A stretch of DNA of 64,000 nt, taken from positions 51,490-115,489 of the forward strand of contig UQHQ01000004.1 of NCBI GenBank assembly GCA_900540945.1, in the 5' to 3' direction. The DNA is from an uncultured Collinsella sp. GTDB taxonomy: Bacteria; Actinomycetota; Coriobacteriia; Coriobacteriales; Coriobacteriaceae. Shown in pieces: positions 1-7,962 of this stretch. The stretch's first letter is position 1. The number at the start of each line of letters is the position of its first letter. The notes under the pieces were generated by a model that was not told the DNA's origin, searched no databases, and was given only the letters and a program-made list of their open reading frames with translations. A program made the translations under genes and the position numbers.

Positions 1-350
1 GCGGTGCTATTTGCGCCGCGTGTGGCGCCGGCGCTGCGATTACCTGGCTGTGTGGTGGCACGCGCGAGCAGATTGGCGCGACGGTTTCGAACACACTCGG
101 TAACGTGGGCGGCATCGTGTGCGATGGCGCCAAGGCAAGCTGTGCCGCCAAGATTTCCGCTGCCGTTGATGCGGCGATTCTAGGTCACGATATGGCCATG
201 CAGGGTCGTGGCTTCCGCGCCGGCGAGGGCCTGATCCAGGATACCGTCGAGCAGACAATCGCCAGCATGGGCTACGTGGGCCGTGTGGGTATGAAAGATA
301 CCGATGTCGAGATCCTCAACATCATGATCGGCAAGACTCGAGTCTGTTAG
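1..350 (+). CDS. UPF0597 / cysteine desulfidase family protein, C-terminal part (partial)
   Basis: The gene is cut by the left edge; the frame enters at base 3 and ends with TAG at 348-350, leaving about 115 residues. The fragment shows the Cys-rich signature of the serine-dehydratase-alpha-like UPF0597 family: CAACGAG near the start, then VCDGAKASCAAKI, then a run ending VGMKDTDVEILNIMIGK. Studied relatives are Fe-S enzymes that split L-cysteine to pyruvate, ammonia and sulfide, with the conserved cysteines holding the cluster. That activity is family knowledge, not shown here. The next 190 bases carry a structured repeat (family A) and no gene. Confidence 0.8.
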   Translation, partial: GAICAACGAGAAITWLCGGTREQIGATVSNTLGNVGGIVCDGAKASCAAKISAAVDAAILGHDMAMQGRGFRAGEGLIQDTVEQTIASMGYVGRVGMKDTDVEILNIMIGKTRVC

Positions 351-390
351 TTACGCGGTTTTACCAAACCGCGTAACCAGTCGACGCTGC

Positions 391-488
391 AAACGCCCCT
401 AAGCGGCAATCTGCCTTTCAATCGTCGGGCATGGCCAGAAGGCCTATGCCCTCCTCTTTCAAGGCACATTGCTCGCTTAGGGGCGTTT
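391..488. repeat. Structured inverted repeat, family A copy 1
   Basis: An almost fully self-complementary element. A 15-bp outer stem (391-405 with 474-488) is followed by GCAAT/ATTGC (406-410 with 468-472), then TGCCTT/AAGGCA (412-417 with 461-466), and ends in a hairpin GGGCAT-GGCC, loop AGAA, GGCC-t-ATGCCC (427-451). The internal loops read TCAATCGTC and TCCTCTTTC. A second copy at 3481-3577 keeps the loop sequences but changes both strands of the outer and apical stems together, so the fold is conserved rather than the sequence. It lies between the 3' ends of two convergent genes. Confidence 0.85.
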
Positions 489-539
489 TCGCTGACTTAT
501 GCTCAACCTGCGGCGCTATTTTGTTTGGTGGGAGGGGTC

Positions 540-1298
540 CTATGACAGTTCGTCGGCTACTTGGTGTTCGTAGAAGGCTTCTACTACGGCGTTGAAATCG
601 CGGGCGAAGTCTTCCATGGTTCCGTGCCAGGTGGCTCGGCCGGGTTTTCCCTGGCCAACATAGGCAGTTTGAATGCCGCAGGCGGGGCTAGGGAAGTCGC
701 GCTTGGGATCGTTGCCCACCATAAGGACCTCGTGTGGGTCGAGTCCCATCACCTGAAGCTGCTCGAGATAGTAGGTGGCATCGGGCTTGCAGCGGGTGGT
801 GTTTCCCATGTGCGTGACGAGCTCAAAGGGGGCGTCGGCCAGGTCGCCCCAACCCATGCGGCACTCGATGGCCCCCTGGGGAAAGCTGGGGTTGGTAAAG
901 AGCGCGCAGCGCAGTCCTGCGTCCTGTACGGCCTGGAGAGCGGCGTGTGCGCCCGGCATGGCGTGGGCGTTGATGACATCGTCGTTCTTGTACGGAAGCA
1001 CTTCGCGGTCGTAGTAGGTAAACGCCTCGTAGATGAGGGGATCGGAGAGGCAGATGCCGCATCGGCGCTCGACCTCGGTGCGGTAAAATTCAAGATTGGT
1101 GCGGTTGTCCGTGCCGCTTCGGCGGTTGGCGTTGAGGTCGACCAGAATGGTGCCGAGGCGCGCCATCGTGCCACCGCGGCTGCGGCGTCCGATATCCGCG
1201 AGCATCGACGAGACATCCTTAAAATAGCGAAGGATGAACGCGTTGAGGTTGATGCTAAGAAGCGTCTCGTCCATATCGAAAACGACTGCTTTGAGCAC
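540..1298 (-). CDS. HAD-superfamily hydrolase
   Basis: A soluble 252-residue haloacid-dehalogenase-fold protein, probably a small-molecule phosphatase. Motif I is FDMDET near residue 8, with the nucleophile and acid/base aspartates. Motif II is LFTNPS. The motif III lysine is in RCKPDATYY, and motif IV is GNDPKRDF with the Mg-binding aspartates. A cap-1-type helical insertion follows motif I. The substrate cannot be read from sequence. The gene is monocistronic on the minus strand and diverges from rpsA across about 310 bases. Confidence 0.85.
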   Translation of the reverse strand: MLKAVVFDMDETLLSINLNAFILRYFKDVSSMLADIGRRSRGGTMARLGTILVDLNANRRSGTDNRTNLEFYRTEVERRCGICLSDPLIYEAFTYYDREVLPYKNDDVINAHAMPGAHAALQAVQDAGLRCALFTNPSFPQGAIECRMGWGDLADAPFELVTHMGNTTRCKPDATYYLEQLQVMGLDPHEVLMVGNDPKRDFPSPACGIQTAYVGQGKPGRATWHGTMEDFARDFNAVVEAFYEHQVADELS

Positions 1299-1452
1299 GC
1301 GGGCACCTTTCTCGATAAATCGTTCCAGAATCGTTGCTCCGGATACTTTACCCCAAAGCCGTATGCCTAACTGCCTATCGTCAACTTATGGGGACGGTCG
1401 TCCACAAGATTGCGAAAAAGTCTCCATACGAGTAAAAAATCGCAGTTCACGC

Positions 1453-1481
1453 TTGAAATCGAAATGATTTCCCCGTAACCT
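1453..1481 (+). promoter_or_regulatory. Candidate promoter of rpsA
   Basis: TTGAAA (1453-1458), a 17-base spacer and TAACCT (1476-1481), about 130 bases before the rpsA start, so a long leader is implied. The -35 is good and the -10 is weak; TATACG a few bases later is an alternative. The remainder of the 1299-1612 gap shows no gene. Confidence 0.35.
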
Positions 1482-1612
1482 ATACGAACGTGATTGCATA
1501 AGCGTCACATTAGTATCTGTCGGCTCCCGAGTGTTCCTAAACGTTGTGTGCTTGTCGCACCCTTCTGTAGGTCCTAGCAATCGGGGCCCCGTAGTTCGAA
1601 AGGGGTCCACCT

Positions 1613-2779
1613 TTGAGTGAGATTCAGAACTCGTCCATTTTCTCTCTTGACGATGTCAACGAGGAGGAGATGAACAACCTCATCGACGGTACGATTACCG
1701 ACTTTGATGAGGGCGATCTCGTTAACGGCACTGTCGTTAAGATCGAGCATGACGAGGTGCTCGTTGACATCGGATTCAAGTCCGAGGGCGTTATCCCGGT
1801 CCGCGAGCTGTCCATCCGCAAGGACGCTAACCCTGCAGACATCGTTGCACTCGGTGATCCCATCGAGGCTCTGGTTCTCCAGAAGGAGGACAAGGATGGT
1901 CGTCTGGTACTGTCCAAGAAGCGTGCCGAGTACGAGCGTGCTTGGAACCGCATCGAGGAGAAGTTCAACTCCGGCGAGAACGTCGAGGGCGAGGTTATCG
2001 AAGTTGTCAAGGGCGGCCTGATCCTCGACATCGGCCTGCGTGGCTTCCTGCCCGCTTCCCTCGTCGACCTCCGTCGCGTCAAGGACCTCACCTCCTACAT
2101 GGGCACCCGCATCGAGGCCCGCGTCATCGAGATGGACCGCAACCGCAACAACGTCGTCCTCTCCCGTCGCGTCGTGCTCGAGGAGTCCCGTAAGGCTGAG
2201 CGCTCCGAGATCCTGTCCAAGCTCAAGTCTGGTATGCGTCTCCAGGGCACCGTTTCCTCCATCGTCGACTTCGGCGCCTTCGTCGACCTCGGCGGTATCG
2301 ACGGCCTCATCCACATCTCCGAGCTCTCCTGGAACCACGTCAACCATCCTTCCGAGGTTGTCAAGGTCGGCCAGGAGGTCGAGGTCGAGGTTCTCGACGT
2401 CGATCTCAACCGCGAGCGCATCTCCCTGGGTCTCAAGCAGACCACCGAGGATCCGTGGCGCGCACTGGTCAAGAAGTACCCCGTCGGCGCCATCGTCGAG
2501 GGCACTGTGACCAAGCTTGTCCCGTTCGGCGCTTTCGTCGACCTGGGCGAGGGCATCGAGGGCCTGGTGCACATCTCCGAGATGGCCAACAAGCACGTCG
2601 ATCAGCCTTCTCAGGTCACCCATGTGGGCGACAAGGTTCAGGTCAAGGTCATGGAGATCGACCTCGACCGTCGTCGTATCTCCCTGTCCATGAAGTCTGC
2701 TGCTGAGACTCTGGGCGTCGAGATCGAGGTTACCCCGCTGCCTTCCGAGAAGAAGGACGAGGAGACCGACGCCGAGTAA
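1613..2779 (+). CDS. rpsA: 30S ribosomal protein S1
   Basis: Ribosomal protein S1, 388 residues, with four S1 RNA-binding repeats at roughly residues 31-100, 116-183, 202-270 and 287-357. Repeats 3 and 4 carry the characteristic VDFGAFVDLGG...GLIHISE pattern. E. coli S1 has six repeats; four is normal for actinobacteria. It helps recruit mRNA to the 30S subunit. The start is TTG at 1613, chosen because GAAAGGGG (1598-1605) lies about 7 bases upstream and the protein begins MSEIQNS. Codon use is strongly biased to C- and G-ending codons, as expected for high expression. A strong terminator follows. Confidence 0.96.
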   Translation: MSEIQNSSIFSLDDVNEEEMNNLIDGTITDFDEGDLVNGTVVKIEHDEVLVDIGFKSEGVIPVRELSIRKDANPADIVALGDPIEALVLQKEDKDGRLVLSKKRAEYERAWNRIEEKFNSGENVEGEVIEVVKGGLILDIGLRGFLPASLVDLRRVKDLTSYMGTRIEARVIEMDRNRNNVVLSRRVVLEESRKAERSEILSKLKSGMRLQGTVSSIVDFGAFVDLGGIDGLIHISELSWNHVNHPSEVVKVGQEVEVEVLDVDLNRERISLGLKQTTEDPWRALVKKYPVGAIVEGTVTKLVPFGAFVDLGEGIEGLVHISEMANKHVDQPSQVTHVGDKVQVKVMEIDLDRRRISLSMKSAAETLGVEIEVTPLPSEKKDEETDAE

Positions 2780-2802
2780 ATCGGTTTGACGATCACTTGT
2801 TT

Positions 2803-2836
2803 AAGGGATCCGTCCGTAATGGACGGATCCCTTTTT
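2803..2836 (+). terminator. Rho-independent terminator of rpsA
   Basis: AAGGGATCCGTCC and GGACGGATCCCTT form a 13-bp perfect stem around a GTAAT loop, followed by a T run. Confidence 0.92.
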
Positions 2837-2889
2837 GCATTTGGCGCCGAGATGCGCAATGCTGCCGGGCTGTCCACAGGCTATTGGAT

Positions 2890-2939
2890 TGTCGGTGCAT
2901 GAAAAAATGCCGACATCCCGCCTCGGGGAGGAGGCGGGA
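2890..2939. repeat. Two adjacent hairpins in the rpsA-rnpB gap
   Basis: Hairpin one pairs TGTCGG-tg-CAT (2890-2900) with ATGCCGACA (2907-2915). Hairpin two pairs TCCCGCCTC (2916-2924) with GAGGCGGGA (2931-2939), 9 bp perfect. They abut. Neither has a T tract. No gene is seen between 2837 and 3100. Confidence 0.5.
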
Positions 2940-3065
2940 ACACACCGAGTAGACGGAGGGGTGCGGAGCGCAGTCGCGTCTCGACTGACGACGTTGCCCA
3001 TCGACAGGACCATTGTAACGCATGGCGGTTCTTGGTTTATCGTGTCGAGCGTTTGCGTTGTGCCA

Positions 3066-3092
3066 TTGCCTGCGGCAACGGTGTGTTACACT
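3066..3092 (+). promoter_or_regulatory. Candidate rnpB promoter
   Basis: TTGCCT (3066-3071) and TACACT (3087-3092) with a short 15-base spacer, placing transcription initiation near 3100, where the first RNase P helix begins. Confidence 0.4.
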
Positions 3093-3100
3093 CTTGCACT

Positions 3101-3465
3101 GCTGAGTGGGCCAGACGGTCGCGCGATGTGCTGCTTGCAGTACGCGTGAGGAAAGTCCGGGCTCCAGAGGGCGGGATGCCGGCTAACGGCCGGGCGGAGT
3201 GATCCGACGGAAAGCGCCGCAGAAAAGAAGACTCCCACCTGCGCCGCAAGGCGTAAAGGGAAAAGCTGAAACGGTGGTGTAAGAGACCACCAGCGTCGTG
3301 GCAACACGGCGGCTTGGCAAGCCCCATCCGGAGCAAGCGCGAATAGGAACGCTATGGGCCGGCCCGGTCCGCGTTCGGGTAGCGTGCGTGGAGCTGCACG
3401 GTAACGTGCAGACAAGATAAATGACCGTTCACGACAGAACCCGGCTTATAGGCCCACTTGGCAAC
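3101..3465 (+). ncRNA. rnpB: RNase P RNA (type A)
   Basis: The catalytic RNA of ribonuclease P, which matures tRNA 5' ends. Helix P1 is formed by GAGTGGGCC at the 5' end and GGCCCACTTGGC at the 3' end. The universal core segments are present: GAGGAAAGTCCGGGCTCC (CR-I), the AGGG-containing section with GTGAAACGG-like elements around 3260-3300, and GACAGAACCCGGCTTATAGG (CR-V) near 3434-3453. Length is about 365 nt, normal for bacteria. A family-A structured repeat starts within about 16 bases of its 3' end. Confidence 0.96.
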
Positions 3466-3480
3466 TATGTTGACGCTGCG

Positions 3481-3577
3481 AACCCGTCAGCGCGGCAATC
3501 TGCCTTTCAAGCCTTCGGGCATGACCATAAGGTCAATGCCCTTGTCTTTCAAGGCACCTTGCTCGCGCTGACGGGTT
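3481..3577. repeat. Structured inverted repeat, family A copy 2
   Basis: A 14-bp outer stem (3481-3494 with 3564-3577), GCAA/TTGC (3495-3498 with 3559-3562), TGCCTT/AAGGCA and an apical hairpin GGGCAT-GACC, loop ATAA, GGTC-AATGCCC. Compared with the copy at 391-488, the apical pairs changed from GGCC/GGCC to GACC/GGTC and the outer stem changed on both strands, while the internal motifs CAATCTGCCTTTCAA and TCTTTCAAGGCAC are kept. Both copies are preceded by GACGCTGC and followed by TCGCTG. Confidence 0.85.
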
Positions 3578-3693
3578 CTCGCTGTTGGTGACGGTATCAT
3601 TGGCGTTTCCGTTCTATTTACCGAGGTTATCGGTACGGCCTTTGCCGTATTATTGAGGCTGTTTGTTGCTTTGCTTGTTGTTGAGGGGCTTTG

Positions 3694-4329
3694 TTGGACA
3701 GCTATTTAACTCTGCAATCAAATATTGAGGTTTCGGGCGAGTTTGTGGACCGCAAGAGCCGATTTATTGCCCAGCTGGTCCATATTGAGTCCGAGGATGA
3801 GGCGAATGCCTTTATCGAGATGGTTCGCAAGCGTCATTACGACGCTCGACACAATGTTCCCGCGTGGATTTTGGTCGATGGACGCGAGCGCCAGAGCGAT
3901 GATGGTGAGCCGAGCCGCACGAGCGGTATGCCGACGCTCGAGGTGTTGCGCGGCGCAGAGCTCAAAAATGTTTGCTGCGTGGTGACGCGCTATTTTGGTG
4001 GCACGCTGTTGGGACCTGGTGGCTTGGTGCGCGCCTATACTGCGGCGACGCAGGCGGCGGTGGCAGCTGCTCGGGAGGCCGGGCAGATTGTCGAGATGAC
4101 GAGTGTCGTGCCTGTTGACGTGCATGTGGCCTATCCGCAGTATGAGCAGGTGCTTCGTTTGGCGCAGGATTCGGGTGCCAAGGTTTCGGATACCGATTAC
4201 GCGGATGCCGTGACACTTCACTTGGTGTTTAAGGCGGGGGAGCAGGAGCTATTTTGCGCCAAGATGCGCGAGCTTATGGCGGGGCGCGAGGAGATCGAGG
4301 TCGGCGCTCCCGAATTTGCCGAGTTCTAA
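3694..4329 (+). CDS. YigZ / IMPACT family protein (UPF0029)
   Basis: A 211-residue cytoplasmic protein of the YigZ/IMPACT family. The N-terminal UPF0029 domain (about residues 1-125) carries the hallmark segments FVDRKSRFIA, HNVPAWI, DGEPSRTSGMPTLEVL and VVTRYFGGTLLGPGGLVRAY; the C-terminal DUF1949 domain fills the rest. Eukaryotic IMPACT regulates the GCN2 translation-control kinase; the bacterial role is unsettled. The start is a TTG: GAGGGG at 3683-3688 favours 3694 over the TTG at 3691, whose spacing would be too short. Confidence 0.9.
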   Translation: MDSYLTLQSNIEVSGEFVDRKSRFIAQLVHIESEDEANAFIEMVRKRHYDARHNVPAWILVDGRERQSDDGEPSRTSGMPTLEVLRGAELKNVCCVVTRYFGGTLLGPGGLVRAYTAATQAAVAAAREAGQIVEMTSVVPVDVHVAYPQYEQVLRLAQDSGAKVSDTDYADAVTLHLVFKAGEQELFCAKMRELMAGREEIEVGAPEFAEF

Positions 4330-4332
4330 TGG

Positions 4333-4383
4333 CGACGGCCGGCGTGCTTTTGGATGGATCCCAAGCGCGCCGGCCGTCGTTTT
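4333..4383. terminator. Bidirectional terminator between convergent genes
   Basis: CGACGGCCGGCG (4333-4344) pairs perfectly with CGCCGGCCGTCG (4368-4379), followed by TTTT. It sits between the 3' ends of the YigZ gene and the minus-strand gene ending at 4397. Confidence 0.75.
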
Positions 4384-4396
4384 CTGTTGCTGCCGT

Positions 4397-4843
4397 TTAC
4401 TCGGCGAGCTGCTTTAGCACATCGCAGGCGATCTCGACGGCATCGTCGATGCAACCAGGACAGCTGCGGAGCGGACCCTTATCCGATCCGACGCCCTTGA
4501 GCGTGCCGCAGACGGTCGTTGTGTTCTTCGTTTTAAAACGCTTGGCGATTTCGCGCGACAGCTTGTAGGTCTGGCCCTTGGTCTTGGGGTTTTCCATGCC
4601 GTCGCTCATTACAAAACCCATGATGGCCACGGCGCCCGAGATGGCGCCGCAGGTTTCGGTCATGCCGCCCATGCCGGCGCCAAAGCCCTCGGTGAGGGTA
4701 AAGGCGACCTGGGGGTCGAGTCCGACGGCAGGTGCGAGCGTGCAGGCGACGGCCTGGGCGCAGTTGAAGCCACGGGCATGGTATTCGGCAGCCTGAGCCT
4801 GACAGGCGGTGATGTCGAGCTGGGCCGTATCGATTTGCTTCAT
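4397..4843 (-). CDS. C_GCAxxG_C_C family redox protein
   Basis: A 148-residue protein of the small Cys-rich C_GCAxxG_C_C family, presumed redox-active or metal-binding. Visible motifs are FNCAQAVACTLA, ETCGAISGAVAIMG, a single Cys in TTVCGTLKG, and RSCPGCIDDAVEIACDVL. The true start is ATG at 4843: on the minus strand AAGGAGAC lies just upstream. Longer in-frame extensions lack a ribosome-binding site. Members often accompany Fe-S or thiol metabolism in anaerobes; no specific substrate can be assigned. Confidence 0.8.
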   Translation of the reverse strand: MKQIDTAQLDITACQAQAAEYHARGFNCAQAVACTLAPAVGLDPQVAFTLTEGFGAGMGGMTETCGAISGAVAIMGFVMSDGMENPKTKGQTYKLSREIAKRFKTKNTTTVCGTLKGVGSDKGPLRSCPGCIDDAVEIACDVLKQLAE

Positions 4844-5074
4844 CGTTGTCTCCTTAGTCACGGTGTACCCGCCTATGGTACCCATGACGGTGCGTGTAAT
4901 CATCGAGAGCTTCATGGATGCCTCATTTTTATCTATCGAGCAAATGCCCAAGGCTTGAGATAAATACCCCTGATCAATTTGTCCCATAACCTACCTTGGG
5001 GATGGGTTGAGAGGGGTGCAGGGTAGCGGTATCGTGAACCGAATAAAAACAAAACCCAAGTAAGGGAGTTGGAT

Positions 5075-6358
5075 ATGAGCGAGCAGACCATCGGTACGAC
5101 ATGTGTTCAGGGCGGGTATCACCCGGGAGATGCGGAGCCGCGCCAGGTGCCCATCTACCAGTCCACCACGTGGAAGTACGACACGTCCGAGCACATGGGC
5201 AAGCTGTTTGACCTGGAGGAGTCGGGCTATTTCTACAGCCGTCTGCAGAATCCCACGTGCGATTTGGTTGCCGCCAAGATCTGCGAGATGGAGGGCGGCA
5301 CCGCAGCGATGCTCACGAGCTCGGGCATGGCCGCGAACTTCCTCGCGATCTTTAACGTTGCCGGCGCCGGCGATCACGTGGTCGCGAGCTCCGCCATCTA
5401 CGGCGGTACCTACAACCTGTTGGCTCACACCATGGGTCGTATGGGCTTGACCTGCACGTTCGTTGCCCCCGACTGCACCGACGAGGAGCTCGAGGCAGCC
5501 TTCCAGCCCAACACCAAGCTTGTCTTTGGCGAGACGATTGCTAACCCCGCCCTTGCCGTGCTCGATATTGAGCGCTTTGCCAAGGCCGCGCACGACCACG
5601 GCGTACCGCTGATGGTCGACAACACCTTCCCGACGCCCGTGATGTGCCGTCCCTTTGAGTGGGGCGCCGACATCGTCACGCACTCCACCACTAAGTACAT
5701 GGATGGCCATGCGGCCTACCTGGGTGGCGTGATCGTCGACCATGGCCAGTTTGACTGGATGGCCCATGCGGACAAGTTCCCGGGTCTCACCACGCCTGAC
5801 GAGAGCTACCACGGCGTGACCTATGCCGAGAAGTTCGGTCGCGAGGGCGCCTTTATTACCAAGGCCACTGCGCAGCTTATGCGCGACCTCGGCCCCATGC
5901 AGAACCCGCAGGCGGCGTTCTTCCTGAACAGCTCGCTCGAGAGCCTGCACGTGCGCATGCCGCGCCATTGTGAGAATGGTCTGGCGGTCGCCAAGTTCCT
6001 GCAGAGCCACCCCAAGGTACGCTTCGTGAGCTATCCGGGCCTGGAGGGCGACAAGTACTATGACATCGCTCAGAAGTACATGCCCAACGGTACTTGCGGC
6101 GTCGTGAGCTTTGGCTTTAACGGTGGTCGCGCGGCGGCCGAGACCTTTATGAAGAGCCTTAAGCTCGCCCAGATCGCCACGCACGTGGCCGACGCCCGCA
6201 CCTGCTGCTTGCATCCGGCAAACGCCACCCATCGCCAAATGAACGATGAGGAGCTCATCGCCTGCGGCATCTCTGCCGACATGGTACGCCTGTCGTGCGG
6301 TCTCGAGGACACGGCCGATCTGATTGCCGACCTTGAGCAGGCGCTCGAGCAGTGCTAG
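5075..6358 (+). CDS. O-acetylhomoserine sulfhydrylase / methionine gamma-lyase family enzyme
   Basis: A PLP-dependent Cys/Met-metabolism enzyme of 427 residues, the usual size for MetY-type O-acetylhomoserine (thiol)-lyases. The Schiff-base lysine lies in VTHSTTKYMDGH. Also visible are the PLP-phosphate region SSGMAANFLAIFNVAGAGD, the cofactor aspartate in MVDNTFPTPV and the conserved LSCGLEDTADLIADLEQAL near the C terminus. MetY makes homocysteine from O-acetylhomoserine and sulfide; methionine gamma-lyase degrades methionine with almost the same fold. Length and the NTFPTP motif favour MetY, but the two are not safely separated. The start is ATG 5075 with AAGGGAG upstream. Confidence 0.85.
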   Translation: MSEQTIGTTCVQGGYHPGDAEPRQVPIYQSTTWKYDTSEHMGKLFDLEESGYFYSRLQNPTCDLVAAKICEMEGGTAAMLTSSGMAANFLAIFNVAGAGDHVVASSAIYGGTYNLLAHTMGRMGLTCTFVAPDCTDEELEAAFQPNTKLVFGETIANPALAVLDIERFAKAAHDHGVPLMVDNTFPTPVMCRPFEWGADIVTHSTTKYMDGHAAYLGGVIVDHGQFDWMAHADKFPGLTTPDESYHGVTYAEKFGREGAFITKATAQLMRDLGPMQNPQAAFFLNSSLESLHVRMPRHCENGLAVAKFLQSHPKVRFVSYPGLEGDKYYDIAQKYMPNGTCGVVSFGFNGGRAAAETFMKSLKLAQIATHVADARTCCLHPANATHRQMNDEELIACGISADMVRLSCGLEDTADLIADLEQALEQC

Positions 6359-6426
6359 GCTAGCGTTCGCACGAGGCGCCGATGCTGGCAGAAAGCTTCG
6401 ACGACCTTTCGTTCCGATTCCGTAGG

Positions 6427-6475
6427 CGGGACCCCAATCGCGACTGTTTGCAGGCGATCGGGGTCCCGTTTTTGC
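6427..6475 (+). terminator. Rho-independent terminator
   Basis: CGGGACCCC-aATCGC and GCGAT-CGGGGTCCCG pair around an ACTGTTTGCAG loop, ending in TTTTT. It closes the MetY-type gene. Confidence 0.85.
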
Positions 6476-6499
6476 GTTGCGCCACTCGAAAGGATGGAT

Positions 6500-7804
6500 A
6501 TGGAGAAAACCGCAGAGCAGCTGCGCCGCGAGCACATTGCCCTTGAGGGCGACACCCATGGCAAGAACAAGTGGGCGATTCTGTTTACCGTGCTCATCAT
6601 GACGTTTATGGTGTGCCTGGATTCGACCGTCGTGACCGTGGCGTTGCCCGTGATGCAAAAGGAACTGGGCGTGGGCCTCGATCGCATTCAGCTGGTGAGT
6701 TCGGTGTACCTGCTTGCGACATGCGTGGCTATGCTGCCGTTTGGCCGCCTGGGCGACGTGCGCGGCAAGGTGAATGTGTTCCAGCTGGGCGTCATCGTCT
6801 TTACGGTTGGCTCGCTGCTTTGTGGCCTTTCGGCCTCGCTCGAGGTTCTTATTCTGGCACGTATTGTTCAGGGCGTCGGTTGCGCGGCGGCCATGGCCAA
6901 CAACATGGGTATCATCACCGAGTCGTTTCCGGCGCGCGAACGCGGTCGTGCTATGGGTATTCTCGCGACCTTCGTGGCCCTCGGCATGATGTGTGGCCCC
7001 GTGCTCGGTGGCATGCTGGTGGCAAGCTTTCCCTGGGAGAGTATCTTCCTCATCAACCTGCCCATTGGCGTCATCTCGTTTATCGTGGGGCTCTATACGC
7101 TGCCGCATGTTAAGCCGGAGGCCGGCGAGCGTCCCATGTCCCTGATCGAGGCTGCTCGTCGCTGCTTTGCAAATTCGGCCTTTACCATCAACCTTGCCTG
7201 CATGCTCATCGTGTTCGTTGGCATTGGCGCATCCGAGTTTATTCTGCCGTTCTATTTTCAGGACGCCCATGGCTTTAGCTCCGATATTTCCGGACTGCTC
7301 TTTTTGGCACTGCCGATGGTGAATGCCTTTATCGGCCCGCTTTCGGGAACGGTTTCGGACCGTGTTGGCTGCGAGGGCCCCACGGCGGTCGGCCTGGGCG
7401 TGTACGTGTGCGGTCTCTTTGCGGTAAGCACGCTCGACGAGCACTCTTCTATCCCTGTGATCGTGTGCTGTGCCGCGTTTATGTCGTGCGGCACGTCGAT
7501 TTTCCAGAGCCCCAACAACTCGCTGTATATGGGTTCGGCCCCGCGCGAGGCGCTCGGTTTTGCAGGCAGCTTGGGTAGTCTAGCGCGCTATGCGGGTATG
7601 GCGGTGGGCATTACGGCGGCGTCGCATATCCTGTATGGGCAGATGAGCGTGGCGATGGGCGAGGCCGTGACCAGTTTTGTTGCAGGCCGTCCGGATGTGT
7701 TCCTGTTTGGTTTCCGTTCGGTGTTCTACGTGCTCATGGCTGTGGCCGCCGTGGGCTTTGCGCTTGCCATGGTGCGTTTGGTGAGGGTGCGCGCCCGCCA
7801 TTAG
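6500..7804 (+). CDS. MFS transporter, DHA2 (drug:H+ antiporter) type
   Basis: A 434-residue integral membrane protein of the major facilitator superfamily. After a short cytosolic N terminus, hydrophobic helices begin near residue 20 (ILFTVLIMTFMVCLDSTVVTVALPV). The motif LDSTVVTVALP is typical of DHA2 exporters, as is GRLGDVRGKVN in loop 2-3 (motif A). Motif C-like glycines appear in GMMCGPVLGGML. DHA2 proteins usually have 14 helices; this one is short for that class. The substrate is unknown. ATG 6500 is preferred over 6494, which would overlap the AAAGGA ribosome-binding site. Confidence 0.85.
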   Translation: MEKTAEQLRREHIALEGDTHGKNKWAILFTVLIMTFMVCLDSTVVTVALPVMQKELGVGLDRIQLVSSVYLLATCVAMLPFGRLGDVRGKVNVFQLGVIVFTVGSLLCGLSASLEVLILARIVQGVGCAAAMANNMGIITESFPARERGRAMGILATFVALGMMCGPVLGGMLVASFPWESIFLINLPIGVISFIVGLYTLPHVKPEAGERPMSLIEAARRCFANSAFTINLACMLIVFVGIGASEFILPFYFQDAHGFSSDISGLLFLALPMVNAFIGPLSGTVSDRVGCEGPTAVGLGVYVCGLFAVSTLDEHSSIPVIVCCAAFMSCGTSIFQSPNNSLYMGSAPREALGFAGSLGSLARYAGMAVGITAASHILYGQMSVAMGEAVTSFVAGRPDVFLFGFRSVFYVLMAVAAVGFALAMVRLVRVRARH

Positions 7805-7962
7805 CTTGTGGAGGCAGGCTTGCCACGAATCGGCCCATCTACTGGTCTTGCGGCTTTATGGTGCGATGCGGCTTGTGGGACGGGCGGGGGTCGGTCCGTG
7901 GTAGACTATCGAACAACGTTTATTAATCGCGCGGTATCGTTGCCGCGAGAAGGGGTTGCGCC

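Noticed and set aside
4991..7444. An 817-codon minus-strand open frame over the MetY-type and MFS genes
   Set aside because: Same shadow effect; the plus-strand products match known families throughout.
7805..7962. A purine riboswitch before xpt
   Set aside because: The conserved junction and loop segments are not present.
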